A stretch of DNA of 64,000 nucleotides from CAMLIZ01 sp966212505 (GCA_966212505.1 CBIHRS010000008.1:62001-126000), one strand, 5' to 3'; shown: positions 53,761 to 62,802, counted from the stretch's first letter. The notes: generated from the sequence alone by a model not told the origin. Made by a program: numbers and translations.

Positions 53761-54882
53761 TCAGGCGTCGACGAGGTAGCCCTCGGCCGTTTCCCTCTGC
53801 GCGCGGTACTTGTCGGCCACTTCGCGGGCGCTGAGGGCCGCATCGGCGCCATGCAGCGCGCCGGCGGCCGACAACTGCGCGTGCCGATGCGCCGCCTTGT
53901 CGATCAGCCAGTCGGCCCGCTCCAGCGTGCGCCGTGTGCAGGTGCGGCCGCGCAGGTCGTCGTCGAGATCGCTGACGTGGGAGCGCCAGGCCTCCTTGAG
54001 GTAGAGCGCGTCGAGCTGCGGTGCTTCGGCGAGCGCCAGCGACCATGCGGCACAGATGCCATCGAGCCACGACAGCACGTGCGCGCTCGCACCGCGCTCG
54101 GCGAGGTTGTGCCGCATCTGGCCGTAGGCTTCGAGCGCGAGCCGCTTCATCAAGCTGAAGTGCGACAGCGCGGCCTCATGCCCCAGGCTGCGTTCGATGG
54201 TCAGCAGCCAGCCGAAGGCATGGCGCGTCTCGATCCGCTCGGCGAGGTGGAACTCCGGTGCGCTGCGGCCGTCGCCGGCGGTGTTGTATTGCGTCAGCGG
54301 GTCGTAGCGGTACATGTAGCCGAAGTCGAACAGCCACACCTGCCGGCCGTCGTCGACCATGTTGCCGGCGCTGTAGTCCCACTCGAAGAAGCCGTGTTCG
54401 CAGAGGATCCGGCCGGTGGTGAGCAGCTGCCGCAATGTGCGTTCGTCGAAAGCGCGCAGCGTCGGCCCTTCGATCCATGGCGAGGCGATCACGCCATGGT
54501 GCAGCGAGCCGTACAGCGGCTGCACGATCCCGGGCAGCTCCGTGCCGGCGGCGCGCAGCGCGTTCAGTTCGCGGTGGCGCAGCAGCTCGTTGAGGAACGA
54601 GGTCTGGCCATCGGCGTTCTGCACCAGGCAGGGCCGGCGTGCGCACTTGACCGCGTAGGCCCGTTCGTTGATGCGCAGCTTGTAGACCACGCCGGTGAGG
54701 CCGTTGTCGATCACCGCTTCCACGCCGGCCGTGTCACGGCTCAGGCGGCTCAGGGCTTCGGGCGGCAGCGGCAAGGCTTCTGCGTCGCCGATCGTCAATT
54801 CGTCGCCGCGCGCCAGGAAGTCGAGGGCGGCGCGTTGGCGTTGGGTGTCCAGGCTTTCCATCGCGCCGGATTGTGCGGTCAT
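53761..54882 (-). CDS. Orphan protein-kinase-fold protein
   Basis: The 373-residue product has eukaryotic-type kinase hallmarks: Lys in RAYAVKCARR, catalytic-loop-like EWDYSAGNMVDDGR (Asp and Asn) and LFDFGYMY (DFG). The N-terminal glycine loop reads DNGLTGVVYKL. The layout resembles bacterial kinase-like or aminoglycoside-phosphotransferase relatives, so it probably phosphorylates a small molecule or a protein. The C-terminal region (about 260-373) is unrecognised. There is no signal or membrane segment. The start at 54882 is the first ATG near the fold; a second one lies 21 bp inside. Confidence 0.75.
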   Translation of the reverse strand: MTAQSGAMESLDTQRQRAALDFLARGDELTIGDAEALPLPPEALSRLSRDTAGVEAVIDNGLTGVVYKLRINERAYAVKCARRPCLVQNADGQTSFLNELLRHRELNALRAAGTELPGIVQPLYGSLHHGVIASPWIEGPTLRAFDERTLRQLLTTGRILCEHGFFEWDYSAGNMVDDGRQVWLFDFGYMYRYDPLTQYNTAGDGRSAPEFHLAERIETRHAFGWLLTIERSLGHEAALSHFSLMKRLALEAYGQMRHNLAERGASAHVLSWLDGICAAWSLALAEAPQLDALYLKEAWRSHVSDLDDDLRGRTCTRRTLERADWLIDKAAHRHAQLSAAGALHGADAALSAREVADKYRAQRETAEGYLVDA

Positions 54883-55007
54883 CACGGATCTGCCGTTTTC
54901 CCGGTCAACGCTTTGCGATTCTTTACGTTCGGAGGATTGAACGTGCCGTGGCCGGCCGTTCCAATATCGAGCAGAGGTCGGGCGAGCCGGCCCCGAGGAG
55001 TCCGACG

Positions 55008-55691
55008 ATGGGCAAGACGATCCGATGGAGTGCGCTGGCGCTGCTGGCCTGCGCTGCACAGGCCGCGCTGGCGGCCGAGTATGGAACGGTGGTGTCTTCC
55101 ACCCCGGTCGTGCAGCAGGTGGCGGTGCCGCAGCAGAGCTGCTACGACGAACAGCAGACGGTGCAGCAGCGCCCCAGCGGCGCGGGTGCGCTGGTGGGGG
55201 CCGTGATCGGCGGCGCCATCGGCAACACCATCGGTGGCGGGGCTGGCCGTGCCGTGGCCACCGGCGCGGGCGTGATGGCCGGCGCGGTGCTGGGCAACCA
55301 GGCCGAGGCCAGCAACCTGCCGCCTGCCACCGCCACCGTGCGCCGCTGCCAGACGGCCACGCGCTACGAGAACCGCACGGTCGGCTACGACGTGGTCTAC
55401 GACTACAACGGCCAGCGCTACACCACCCGCCTCGCGCAGGATCCGGGTCCGCGCATCGCACTCAACGTGAACGTGACGCCCGCGGCCGGCGAGGCCACCC
55501 CAGTGGCGCCCGCAGGCACGCTGCCGCCGCCGGTGTATGTGCCGCAGCAGCAGGCGCCCGTCACCATGGTCACGCAGCCGCCGGTGGTCTACTACCCGGC
55601 GCCCGGCTACTACTACGGCCCGCCCCCGGTGGCGGTGGTGCCGCGTGTGGTGATCGGCGGCCACTGGCACCACGGACGCTGGTACTACTGA
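55008..55691 (+). CDS. Exported glycine-zipper 2TM domain protein
   Basis: The 227-residue product has a signal peptide (residues 1-22), a glycine zipper (GALVGAVIGGAIGNTIGGGAG, about residues 65-85) typical of 17-kDa-surface-antigen-like outer-membrane proteins, and a proline/tyrosine-rich tail ending GGHWHHGRWYY. A GAGGAG site precedes the ATG. Such proteins are associated with the outer membrane and envelope stress. No lipobox cysteine is evident. It is divergent from the kinase-fold gene. Confidence 0.85.
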   Translation: MGKTIRWSALALLACAAQAALAAEYGTVVSSTPVVQQVAVPQQSCYDEQQTVQQRPSGAGALVGAVIGGAIGNTIGGGAGRAVATGAGVMAGAVLGNQAEASNLPPATATVRRCQTATRYENRTVGYDVVYDYNGQRYTTRLAQDPGPRIALNVNVTPAAGEATPVAPAGTLPPPVYVPQQQAPVTMVTQPPVVYYPAPGYYYGPPPVAVVPRVVIGGHWHHGRWYY

Positions 55692-55828
55692 AGACTCAGC
55701 CTTCGGGCGGGCGGTGCGCAAAGAAACTTCACACAGCGCACCGTCAACGGCGGTCTCCTGCCGCCGTTGTTGACCCAGAGTTGCGCGACTCTGTCGATCC
55801 CAGTCAACAACCACCGCAGGAGTCCCTC

Positions 55829-56416
55829 ATGAACCGCAATCACGTGCTGTCCGCCGTGTTGATGGCCGCCAGCCTCGGCGCCTTCGCCCAGACCACCGCC
55901 TCCACCGTCCAGCGCGACGTCAACCAGGAAAAGCGCATCGAGCAGGGGCTGCAGAGCGGCTCGCTCAGCACCCGCGAGGCGGCCAAGCTGGAGCATGAAG
56001 AGAGCAAGGTCGATCGCCTGCAGGCCCGCTCGCTGAAAGATGGCTCGCTGAGCGCCGAAGAGCAGGCCAAGCTGCGCGCCGCGCAGAACCATGTGAGCCA
56101 GGACATCAATGCCGCCAAGCACAACGACGTGAGCGGCAATCCGCAATCGGCCTCGTCGCAGCGCATGCAGGCCGACGTGCAGCGCAACATCAACCAGCAG
56201 CAGCGCATCGAAAACGGCGTGCAGAACGGTTCGATGACCAACCGCGAGGTGGCCAAGGCCGAGCGCGGCCAGGCCCGCGTGGATCGCAAGGAATACGTGG
56301 CCGGACGCGATGGCCATGTGGGCGCCGCCGAGCAGCACCGCATCCAGCGCTCTGAAAATCACCAGAGCCGCCGCATCCGCCACGAGAAGCACGACGCGCA
56401 GGAGCGCAAGAGCTGA
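55829..56416 (+). CDS. Exported repeat protein with two paired motifs
   Basis: The 195-residue product has a signal peptide (MNRNHVLSAVLMAASLGAFAQ). It contains two related blocks: VQRDVNQEKRIEQGLQSG with STREAAKLEHEES, at about 27-60, and VQRNINQQQRIENGVQNG with TNREVAKAERGQ, at about 118-150. The protein is very rich in Gln, Glu, Arg and Asn and predicted helical. I recognise no family. It probably lies in the periplasm. An AGGAG-type site precedes the start. Confidence 0.75.
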   Translation: MNRNHVLSAVLMAASLGAFAQTTASTVQRDVNQEKRIEQGLQSGSLSTREAAKLEHEESKVDRLQARSLKDGSLSAEEQAKLRAAQNHVSQDINAAKHNDVSGNPQSASSQRMQADVQRNINQQQRIENGVQNGSMTNREVAKAERGQARVDRKEYVAGRDGHVGAAEQHRIQRSENHQSRRIRHEKHDAQERKS

Positions 56417-56422
56417 TTCAGC

Positions 56423-57025
56423 TCAGCCGCTGCGCCGCCGCAGCAGCAGCCCCATCGCGAGGAGGCCTGCGGCGAGCAGCGCCGGCTGCGAGGGCTCGGG
56501 CACCGAGCTCACCAGCAGCTGGGCCGCGTGGCCATCGTTGTATTCCAGCGAGCTGAACACATCGGTGCCGCTGCTGCGCAGGTTGAACGCCAGATAGGGC
56601 GCATGCGTGGCGGCGACGAAGCCGGTGACGTCGAAGAACGCATCCTGCCCATAGCCCAGGTTCGCCGGCAGGTGCAGCGTGCCGAGGAAGGTGCCGGCAT
56701 TGGCATCGTCCGCGACCAGCTGGCCTTGCGTGGTGCCATAGCCGTACACCGCCACGTCGCTGCCCCCCAACGGCAGCCCGTACAGATTGACGCTGAGCAG
56801 CGCCTGCGTCACCGTGCCGTGGATCGGTGCCGACGAGAATTTCACGGCACCCTGGATGTAGCCCGAAGCCATCAGGTAGGCGCCGTCGGCCACGATGTTG
56901 CAGCCGGCGCAGGTGTACAGCGAGCCGTCGCTGGTGGGGTCGAGCGTGAGGGTGGCGGCATCGGCCGCGGGCGTGAACGAAGCGGCAGCGGCCGCCATCG
57001 CTGCAATGGCGATGTAGGTCTTCAT
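56423..57025 (-). CDS. PEP-CTERM sorting-domain exported protein
   Basis: The 200-residue product has a signal peptide (MKTYIAIAAMAAAAASF) and a C-terminal PEP-CTERM tail: VPEPSQPALLAAGLLAMGLLLRRRSG. That tail is recognised by an exosortase. Two cysteines near the N-terminus (YTCAGCNI) form a CxxC pair. The middle looks like a beta-rich adhesin or matrix domain. A GGGAGAC site precedes the start. No exosortase gene is in the window. PEP-CTERM proteins occur in biofilm-forming betaproteobacteria. Confidence 0.9.
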   Translation of the reverse strand: MKTYIAIAAMAAAAASFTPAADAATLTLDPTSDGSLYTCAGCNIVADGAYLMASGYIQGAVKFSSAPIHGTVTQALLSVNLYGLPLGGSDVAVYGYGTTQGQLVADDANAGTFLGTLHLPANLGYGQDAFFDVTGFVAATHAPYLAFNLRSSGTDVFSSLEYNDGHAAQLLVSSVPEPSQPALLAAGLLAMGLLLRRRSG

Positions 57026-57070
57026 GAAGGTCTCCCTGAGCAGAACATTGTTGGTTGGAGACCTCATCAT

Positions 57071-57106
57071 CGCGGGCCCCAGGCTCGCCACGTGAGCCTG
57101 CCCGCG
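57071..57106. other. Hairpin past the end of the NAD-salvage operon
   Basis: CAGGCTC pairs with GAGCCTG around a seven-base loop, and an outer CGCGGG/CCCGCG stem extends it with a three-base bulge. It lies 11 bp past the nadM stop. No T-run follows, so terminator function is uncertain. Confidence 0.4.
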
Positions 57107-57116
57107 GTCGCCCACA

Positions 57117-58184
57117 TCAGTCAGTCGTGAGATCGAGGAAGTGGTCGAGCATGTGGAAGTGGTCGTCGTGGAAGCGGTCTTCCATCGCGGCCAGTTTCCC
57201 GATCGGCACCCATTCCACCGCCTGCGCATCGTCGCCGGCCTTCACTTCGGGCAGCTCGCGTTCGCCGAAGTCGAAATAGTGCGCATGCGTGATCGTGCGG
57301 CCGCGCTGGCTGCGGTCGGGGTGGTCGAACACCGCCACCGATGTCAGGCTCTGCCGCATCGTCTGGTCGAGCAGGTGCAGCGCGGTTTCCTCCTGCAGCT
57401 CGCGCACCGCCGACTGGTACACGGTCTCGCGCTGTTCGATGAAGCCGCCGGGCACCGCATACAGGCCCTTGCCGGGCGCCTGGCCGCGCTTGATCAGCAG
57501 GACATGGCCGGCGCAACGCACCACCGCATCCACGGTCACGAACACCGGCGGATAGGGCGCGGCGGCCCACTGCGACTTGTAGTGCCGCAGCATGCGCCAC
57601 TCTTCGGCCACGCGCGCGAATGCCGGCTGCACCGACCAGGCGCGCAGGAACTCGAGCGTGCTCTGCGGCGCCTGGCTCACCAGCGAGGCCAGCGCCGCAT
57701 CCACATCCTGGCCCGCCACATGGAAGTAGGCATCGCGGATCGCGGTGCCGTCGGCCGAGGGCACCGATTCGGCCTGCACCAGCGGCCACTCGGGGAAACA
57801 GCGCAGGTACTCGCTGGTCGCGTCCTTGAAGTGGCCCACCAGCGCCACCGAGGCGGCCTGCGTCAGCCCGCGTTCGCGCAGCAGCGCCTGCACGCCGCGC
57901 TGCACGGCGGCCGACCAGCGCGCGCCGTCGTAGTAGTCGCGCACCGGCAGGAACAGCAGCCGCTCGCGCTCGGCGGGCGGCAGGGCCATGCGCACCATCT
58001 CGCGCCGCTCTTCCCAGGTGAACGGGTTGCGTGGCGTGCGGGCCTGGTGGGCCGAGCCGATCACCACCACGCACAGCGGCGCGAGCGCGAGCGCCTGCTT
58101 CAGCAAGGCGAGGTGGCCGTGGTGCAGCGGCTGGAAGCGGCCGATGTAGACGGCGGCGTCGTGGGTGCGAGGGGTGTCGTTCAT
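57117..58184 (-). CDS. nadM: Bifunctional NMN adenylyltransferase / Nudix hydrolase
   Basis: The 355-residue product joins two enzymes. The N-terminal half has the nucleotidyl-transferase motif GRFQPLHHGH (about residues 15-24) and the IGSAHQARTPRNPFTWEER segment of NadM-type NMN adenylyltransferase. The C-terminal half has a Nudix box (GGFIEQRETVYQSAVRELQEET, about residues 235-257). The fusion makes NAD from NMN and probably cleans up ADP-ribose or oxidised nucleotides. It is the last gene of the operon, 9 bp after nadE. Confidence 0.95.
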   Translation of the reverse strand: MNDTPRTHDAAVYIGRFQPLHHGHLALLKQALALAPLCVVVIGSAHQARTPRNPFTWEERREMVRMALPPAERERLLFLPVRDYYDGARWSAAVQRGVQALLRERGLTQAASVALVGHFKDATSEYLRCFPEWPLVQAESVPSADGTAIRDAYFHVAGQDVDAALASLVSQAPQSTLEFLRAWSVQPAFARVAEEWRMLRHYKSQWAAAPYPPVFVTVDAVVRCAGHVLLIKRGQAPGKGLYAVPGGFIEQRETVYQSAVRELQEETALHLLDQTMRQSLTSVAVFDHPDRSQRGRTITHAHYFDFGERELPEVKAGDDAQAVEWVPIGKLAAMEDRFHDDHFHMLDHFLDLTTD

Positions 58185-58192
58185 GCGGATTC

Positions 58193-59893
58193 TCAGACGA
58201 TCTTGGCGGCGATGGGCATCTGGCGCCCGCTGCCGAAGGCCAGTGCACGCAGCCGGATGATGGGCGGTGCCTGGCGGCGCTTGTATTCGTTGCGCGCGAT
58301 CATGCGGCGGATCCTGTCGACCAGCGCGCGGCCTTCCGGGGTGGACCGCTGCGCCTCCACGAAGGCGGCGGTGCGCTCGTATTCGTCGCGTGCCAGCCGC
58401 TCGCCCTCGATCAGCAGCTTGAGGATCTCGTCGAGCACCTCGTAGGGCGGCAGGCTGTCGGTGTCCTTCTGGCCCGGCGCGAGCTCGGCAGAGGGCGGCT
58501 TGTCGATCACGGCCTGCGGAATGATCTCGCGGCCGGCGCTCTCGTTGAGGTGGCGCGCGAGCGCGAACACCTCGGTCTTGTACAGGTCGCCGATCAGCCC
58601 GAGACCGCCGTTGGTGTCGCCGTACAGCGTGCAGTAGCCGACCGAGATCTCCGACTTGTTGCCGGTGGTCAGCAGCAGGTGGCCGAAGCTGTTGGAGTAT
58701 TCCATCAGCGCCGTGCCACGGATGCGGGCCTGCAGGTTCTCGAGCGCCAGGCCCTGCAGCGACTGGCCGAAGCTGGCCTCGAACTGCCGGGCATAGGCCT
58801 CGACCAGCTCGGCGATCGGGTGCGTGTGCAGCGTGATGCCGAGGTTGCGGCACAAGGCCACCGAGTCGTCGACCGAACCGCTCGACGAGTAGCGCGAGGG
58901 CATCGTCACCGCGGCCACGTTGCCGGCGCCCATCGCCTCGACCGCGAGCGCCAGCGTCAGCGCGCTGTCGATGCCGCCCGACGAGCCGACCACCACCCGC
59001 GAGAAGCCGCAGCGGCGTGCATAGTCGCGCAGCCCGAGCACGATCTGGGCGCGGTAGAAGGCCATCGTCGGCAGGCCGTCGGCCGGCACCTTGGGCAGCT
59101 CGTCGCCGCCCGCGCTGAGAAAGCGGCCGCCTTCGAAGCGCAGCGTGCGCACCTCTTCATCGAAGCGCGTGCCCTCGTAGACGATGCCGGCTTCCGGCTC
59201 CACCGCGAACGAGGCGCCGTCGTAGACGATCTGGTCCTGCCCGCCGATCTGGTTGACGAACAGGATGGGCAGGCGATGGCGCCTGCTGGCCGAGGCGAAC
59301 ACGCGGTGGCGCAGCTCGCGCTTGCCGATGTTCGACGGGCTGGCGTTGATCGACACCACCAGGTCGGGCGCGGCATCGCGCAGGCGCTCGAAGGGGTTGA
59401 TCGCGTAGTCGAGGCCTTCGTCGTTCCAGCCGTCTTCGCAGACCATGAAGCCTACCTGCGCATCGCCGATGCGCAGCACCCGGGCGACGTCCGGGCCCGG
59501 CTCGAAGTGGCGCATGTCGCTGAAGATGTTGTAGTTGGGCAGCAGCTGCTTGGCATAGCGCAGCACGATCTCGCCGTTCCTGATCACCAGCAGCATGTTG
59601 TGCAGCTTGTGGCCCGGCCCGGGATTGCGCGTGGGGGCGCCCACCACCCAGTGCAGCTCGCGGATCTGGCGCGAGGCCTGCTGCAGCGCCTCGATGCCCT
59701 GCTCGCAGCGCGCGATGAAGGCGGGGTCGTCGAGCAGGTCGCCGGGGTAGTAGCCGGTGAGCGAGAGCTCGGGATACACCACCATCTGCGAGCCGTCGGC
59801 CCAGGCCTTCTGCGCCGCGGCGATCATCTTCGCGACATTGCCCTCGATGTCGCCGATGGTGAGGTTGAGCTGGGCGACGGTGAACTTCAGCAT
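58193..59893 (-). CDS. nadE: Glutamine-dependent NAD+ synthetase
   Basis: The 566-residue product has an N-terminal nitrilase-type glutaminase (MLKFTVAQLNLTIGDIEGNV, nucleophile Cys in FMVCEDGWND) and a C-terminal NAD synthase with the PP-loop motif VVGSSGGIDSALTLALAVE. It amidates nicotinic-acid adenine dinucleotide with glutamine nitrogen. It is adjacent to pncB and nadM. Confidence 0.97.
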   Translation of the reverse strand: MLKFTVAQLNLTIGDIEGNVAKMIAAAQKAWADGSQMVVYPELSLTGYYPGDLLDDPAFIARCEQGIEALQQASRQIRELHWVVGAPTRNPGPGHKLHNMLLVIRNGEIVLRYAKQLLPNYNIFSDMRHFEPGPDVARVLRIGDAQVGFMVCEDGWNDEGLDYAINPFERLRDAAPDLVVSINASPSNIGKRELRHRVFASASRRHRLPILFVNQIGGQDQIVYDGASFAVEPEAGIVYEGTRFDEEVRTLRFEGGRFLSAGGDELPKVPADGLPTMAFYRAQIVLGLRDYARRCGFSRVVVGSSGGIDSALTLALAVEAMGAGNVAAVTMPSRYSSSGSVDDSVALCRNLGITLHTHPIAELVEAYARQFEASFGQSLQGLALENLQARIRGTALMEYSNSFGHLLLTTGNKSEISVGYCTLYGDTNGGLGLIGDLYKTEVFALARHLNESAGREIIPQAVIDKPPSAELAPGQKDTDSLPPYEVLDEILKLLIEGERLARDEYERTAAFVEAQRSTPEGRALVDRIRRMIARNEYKRRQAPPIIRLRALAFGSGRQMPIAAKIV

Positions 59894-59903
59894 CGCATCG
59901 TCC

Positions 59904-61094
59904 TCATTGCTTCACGTTGAAGACCTGCCGCAGGTAGGCGAGGAAGGTCTCGTCGTCGCACAGCGTCTTGCCCGGGCTGTCCGACAGCTTGGCCACCGGC
60001 TGGCCGTTGCAGTGGGTCAGCTTCATCACGATGTTCAGCGGCTTCTGGCCCACGTCGTTGCTCAGGTTGGTGCCGATGCCGAAGCCCAGCTGCGTGCGGT
60101 CGGCGAAGTGGCGGTACAGCGCGATCGCCCGCTCCACATCCAACCCATCGGAGAACACCAGGCGCTTGGTGTGCGCATCGATGCGCAGCTTGGCGTAGTG
60201 CGCCAGCGCCTTCTCGCCCCACACGAACGGATCGCCGGAGTCGTGGCGCAGGCCGTCGAACAGCTTCGCGAAATAGAGGTCGAAGTCGGCGAGGAAGGCG
60301 TCCATGCCGACCACGTCGGTCAATGCCACGCCGAGGTCGCCGCGGTATTCCTGCACCCAGTCTTCGAGCGCGGCCTTCTGGTGGTCGCGCAGCCGCACGC
60401 CCAGCGCCTGGTAGGTCTGCAGGTATTCGTGCGCCATCGTGCCGATGGGCACGAGGTTGAGGTCTCGCGCCAGCAGCACGTTGGAGGTGCCCTTGAAGAA
60501 CTGCGGCACCTTGGCCTTCAGCGTGCTCACCACCTCGCGCTGCCAATCGCCCGAGAAGCGGCGGCGAACGCCGAAGTCGAAAAATTCGAAGGGGTTGATG
60601 CGTGCCGGCTCGCTGCCTTCGAAGGCGCGCAGCTGGTCGATCTTGGCCTGCAGCCGGCGCCGGCCTTCGACCAGCGCTGCCTCCTGGTCGAAGCGGCGGA
60701 AGTACAGCTCGTTGACGATCGCGAGCACGAAGATCTCGAAGGCCATCACGTGCACCTGCGGGCCGGTGGCCACGATCTCGAGCCTGGCGCCGTTGGCCCG
60801 CGCGCTGATGAACTCGCGCTGGAAGCGGAAGATGCGCAGGAAGTCGACGAAGTCGCTCTTGATGAAGCGCAGGCCCTTCAGGTAGGCCAGCTCGTCGGGC
60901 CGGAAGCTCAGGCTGCAGAGGTGGTCGAGCTGCTCGTTCACGTCGGCCAGCAGGTCGGCCAGCGGATAGGCGGGCTCGTTGCGGCAGACGAAGGTGTATT
61001 CCGCCTGCGTCTGCGGGTGCCGGTGCAGCATGGTCTGCCACATCGTGAACTTGTACAGGTCGGTCTCGAGCAGGCTGGTGATGACGGGTTGCAT
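59904..61094 (-). CDS. pncB: Nicotinate phosphoribosyltransferase
   Basis: The 396-residue enzyme couples nicotinate to PRPP. Features are the N-terminus TSLLETDLYKFTMWQTML, the active-site histidine in DLNLVPIGTMAHEYLQ, GLRHDSGDPFVWG and the C-terminal GKTLCDDE. The ATG at 61094 lies 27 bp after pncA. It forms the salvage operon with pncA, nadE and nadM. Confidence 0.97.
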   Translation of the reverse strand: MQPVITSLLETDLYKFTMWQTMLHRHPQTQAEYTFVCRNEPAYPLADLLADVNEQLDHLCSLSFRPDELAYLKGLRFIKSDFVDFLRIFRFQREFISARANGARLEIVATGPQVHVMAFEIFVLAIVNELYFRRFDQEAALVEGRRRLQAKIDQLRAFEGSEPARINPFEFFDFGVRRRFSGDWQREVVSTLKAKVPQFFKGTSNVLLARDLNLVPIGTMAHEYLQTYQALGVRLRDHQKAALEDWVQEYRGDLGVALTDVVGMDAFLADFDLYFAKLFDGLRHDSGDPFVWGEKALAHYAKLRIDAHTKRLVFSDGLDVERAIALYRHFADRTQLGFGIGTNLSNDVGQKPLNIVMKLTHCNGQPVAKLSDSPGKTLCDDETFLAYLRQVFNVKQ

Positions 61095-61120
61095 GATGGT
61101 CTTGTCGTTGTCGGTCGGGT

Positions 61121-61987
61121 TCAGCGGCGGGCGTTCTCGGTCAGGTGCGGCAGCACGTCGGTACTGGTGGCCAGCTGCACGCCGCGGCTGCGCATGTCGG
61201 CCAGGAAGCTCTCCTGCTGGGCTTCGAAGCCGGGCACCGGGCTCATGCAGTCGGTGAGCAGCACGAGGCGTTCCAGCCGGCCCGAAAGGTTGTCGGCGAT
61301 GTGTTCGGTGGTGGCCTTCACGCAGTGGCTGCCGGCCTCGCCGGCCACCAGGATCAGGTCGGCCTGGTCGAGCCGTCGGATCAGCGCGCGGTTGAGCTGC
61401 GTGTCGGGGTCGGCCGCGTCGGGCACCTCGGCCTGGATCGCGCTGTAGTGCTCGGTCCAGGGGTTGCTGCCCTTGCTCACCATCTCGACGATGCCGAGCG
61501 CGCTGTCTTCCCAGGCGTTGCAGGCGGCGCGCACGTCGGCATGCACGTTGTGGCCCCAGCTGCCGATCTCGCAGTGCACCGGCCACACCATCAGCGTGTA
61601 GCGGCCGCGGGCCTCCAGCTCATCGAGGTAGGCCAGCGTGCGGGGCAGGGCGGCCGGGTCGCGCGGCCGGTACTGGCCGGCGCGCGCCTGGGCGGCGGTG
61701 ATCTGGGTGAAGGGGAGCACCGCGCTGCCATCGGCCTGCTGCCAGAAGGTGGGGTGCGCGATGTCCAGCCTGTGGTGCGAATCGAGCGTCACGGCGATGC
61801 CGGTAAGGCCATCGGAGCCCTGGCGGATGAACCGGGCCAGGCGCTGCATGTCGGCATGGGCGCCGGCCACCGGCAGCGCCGGCGCCACCGGCTTGCCGCT
61901 CAGCGGATCGAGCGGGCGGTAGGCCTCGGGCAGGTCGCAGAAGTCGTTCTGCGGATCGATGATCAGGAGCTGGATGTTGCGCTTCAT
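61121..61987 (-). CDS. pncA: Nicotinamidase-type cysteine hydrolase
   Basis: The 288-residue isochorismatase-fold enzyme has a triad of Asp11 (IIDPQNDF), Lys172 (VSKGSNPW) and Cys222 (GEAGSHCVKATTEH). It hydrolyses nicotinamide to nicotinate, the first step of the salvage route. It is longer than the usual PncA (about 210), with insertions around residues 85-125. It is first in the operon and divergent from nrtR. Confidence 0.92.
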   Translation of the reverse strand: MKRNIQLLIIDPQNDFCDLPEAYRPLDPLSGKPVAPALPVAGAHADMQRLARFIRQGSDGLTGIAVTLDSHHRLDIAHPTFWQQADGSAVLPFTQITAAQARAGQYRPRDPAALPRTLAYLDELEARGRYTLMVWPVHCEIGSWGHNVHADVRAACNAWEDSALGIVEMVSKGSNPWTEHYSAIQAEVPDAADPDTQLNRALIRRLDQADLILVAGEAGSHCVKATTEHIADNLSGRLERLVLLTDCMSPVPGFEAQQESFLADMRSRGVQLATSTDVLPHLTENARR

Positions 61988-62016
61988 AAGGGTTCTCCTC
62001 GCGTCGGTGTGATTGG

Positions 62017-62045
62017 ACTGTAGAACGCTTAGATCAAAAATGCAA
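62017..62045 (-). promoter_or_regulatory. Promoter of the NAD-salvage operon
   Basis: On the leftward strand TTGCAT (62045-62040) is followed after 17 bp by TACAGT (62022-62017), just upstream of pncA. The NrtR-type palindrome overlaps the -35 box and the spacer. Confidence 0.7.
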
Positions 62046-62050
62046 CTAAG
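62028..62050. promoter_or_regulatory. Candidate NrtR operator
   Basis: CTTAG and CTAAG form an inverted repeat with 13 bases between them, resembling the TTAG/CTAA-type arms of NrtR sites. It overlaps the pncA promoter's -35 box and spacer, which fits repression when NAD pools are sufficient. A further TAAG half-site lies at about 62104-62107. Confidence 0.7.
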
Positions 62051-62118
62051 TGGACGGCGCCCCCCTGAACCAAGGGATGGGCGGCCACCTGCACCACCTG
62101 CACTAAGCTCCGGGTCCG

Positions 62119-62802
62119 ATGCGAAAAGACGCCGCTACCCTCATCTGCACTGTCGACGTGGTGCTGCTCACGCTGCGCGACAACGCGCTGCACGTGCTGC
62201 TGCACGAGCGCGAGCGCGAGCCGCACAAGGGCGCGCTCGCGCTGCCCGGCGGCTATGTGCATGTCGATGAAGACGGCAGTACCTGGGACGCCGCGGCGCG
62301 CGTGCTGAAGGAAAAGGTCGGCACCACCAGCCCCTACCTCGAGCAGCTGGCCACGTTCTCGGGTCCGAAACGCGATCCGCGCGGCTGGTCGGTGGCCGTG
62401 GCTTATTACGCGCTGGTGCCTCCTTCGGTGCTGCCGGCCGGCGATGCGGGTGTGAGGGTGCTGCCGGTGGGCCGGCTGCCGGCGCTGGCCTTCGACCATG
62501 CCGAGATCGTTGCGCTGGCGGTGGAGCGGGTGCGGGCCAAGAGCCAGTATTCGTCGCTGCCGGTCTACCTGTGCGGCGAGAGCTTCACGCTGCCGCAGCT
62601 GCAGGCGGTGTACGAGGCGGTGCTGGGCGAGCCGATCAACAAGGTGAGCTTCCGCCGCAAGGTGGAGGAGCTGGGCATGGTGGAGCCGATCGAGGGCGCG
62701 CTCGAGACCGGCCGTGCCAACCGGCCGGCGCAGCTGTACCGCCTGCGCAAGGCCTACCGGCATTCGCTGTCGACGCTCGACCGCGGGCTGGGCCCGCGCT
62801 GA
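62119..62802 (+). CDS. nrtR: NrtR, Nudix-type transcriptional regulator of NAD metabolism
   Basis: The 227-residue product has an N-terminal Nudix domain (ATLICTVDVVLLTLRDNALHVLL, GGYVHVDEDGSTWDAAARVLKEKV) in which the catalytic REXXEE is degenerate (RVLKEK). A C-terminal winged helix (LPQLQAVYEAVLGEPINKVSFRRKVEELG) follows. That is the NrtR layout: it senses ADP-ribose and represses NAD salvage genes. It is divergent from pncA-pncB-nadE-nadM and an operator lies between. Confidence 0.95.
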   Translation: MRKDAATLICTVDVVLLTLRDNALHVLLHEREREPHKGALALPGGYVHVDEDGSTWDAAARVLKEKVGTTSPYLEQLATFSGPKRDPRGWSVAVAYYALVPPSVLPAGDAGVRVLPVGRLPALAFDHAEIVALAVERVRAKSQYSSLPVYLCGESFTLPQLQAVYEAVLGEPINKVSFRRKVEELGMVEPIEGALETGRANRPAQLYRLRKAYRHSLSTLDRGLGPR

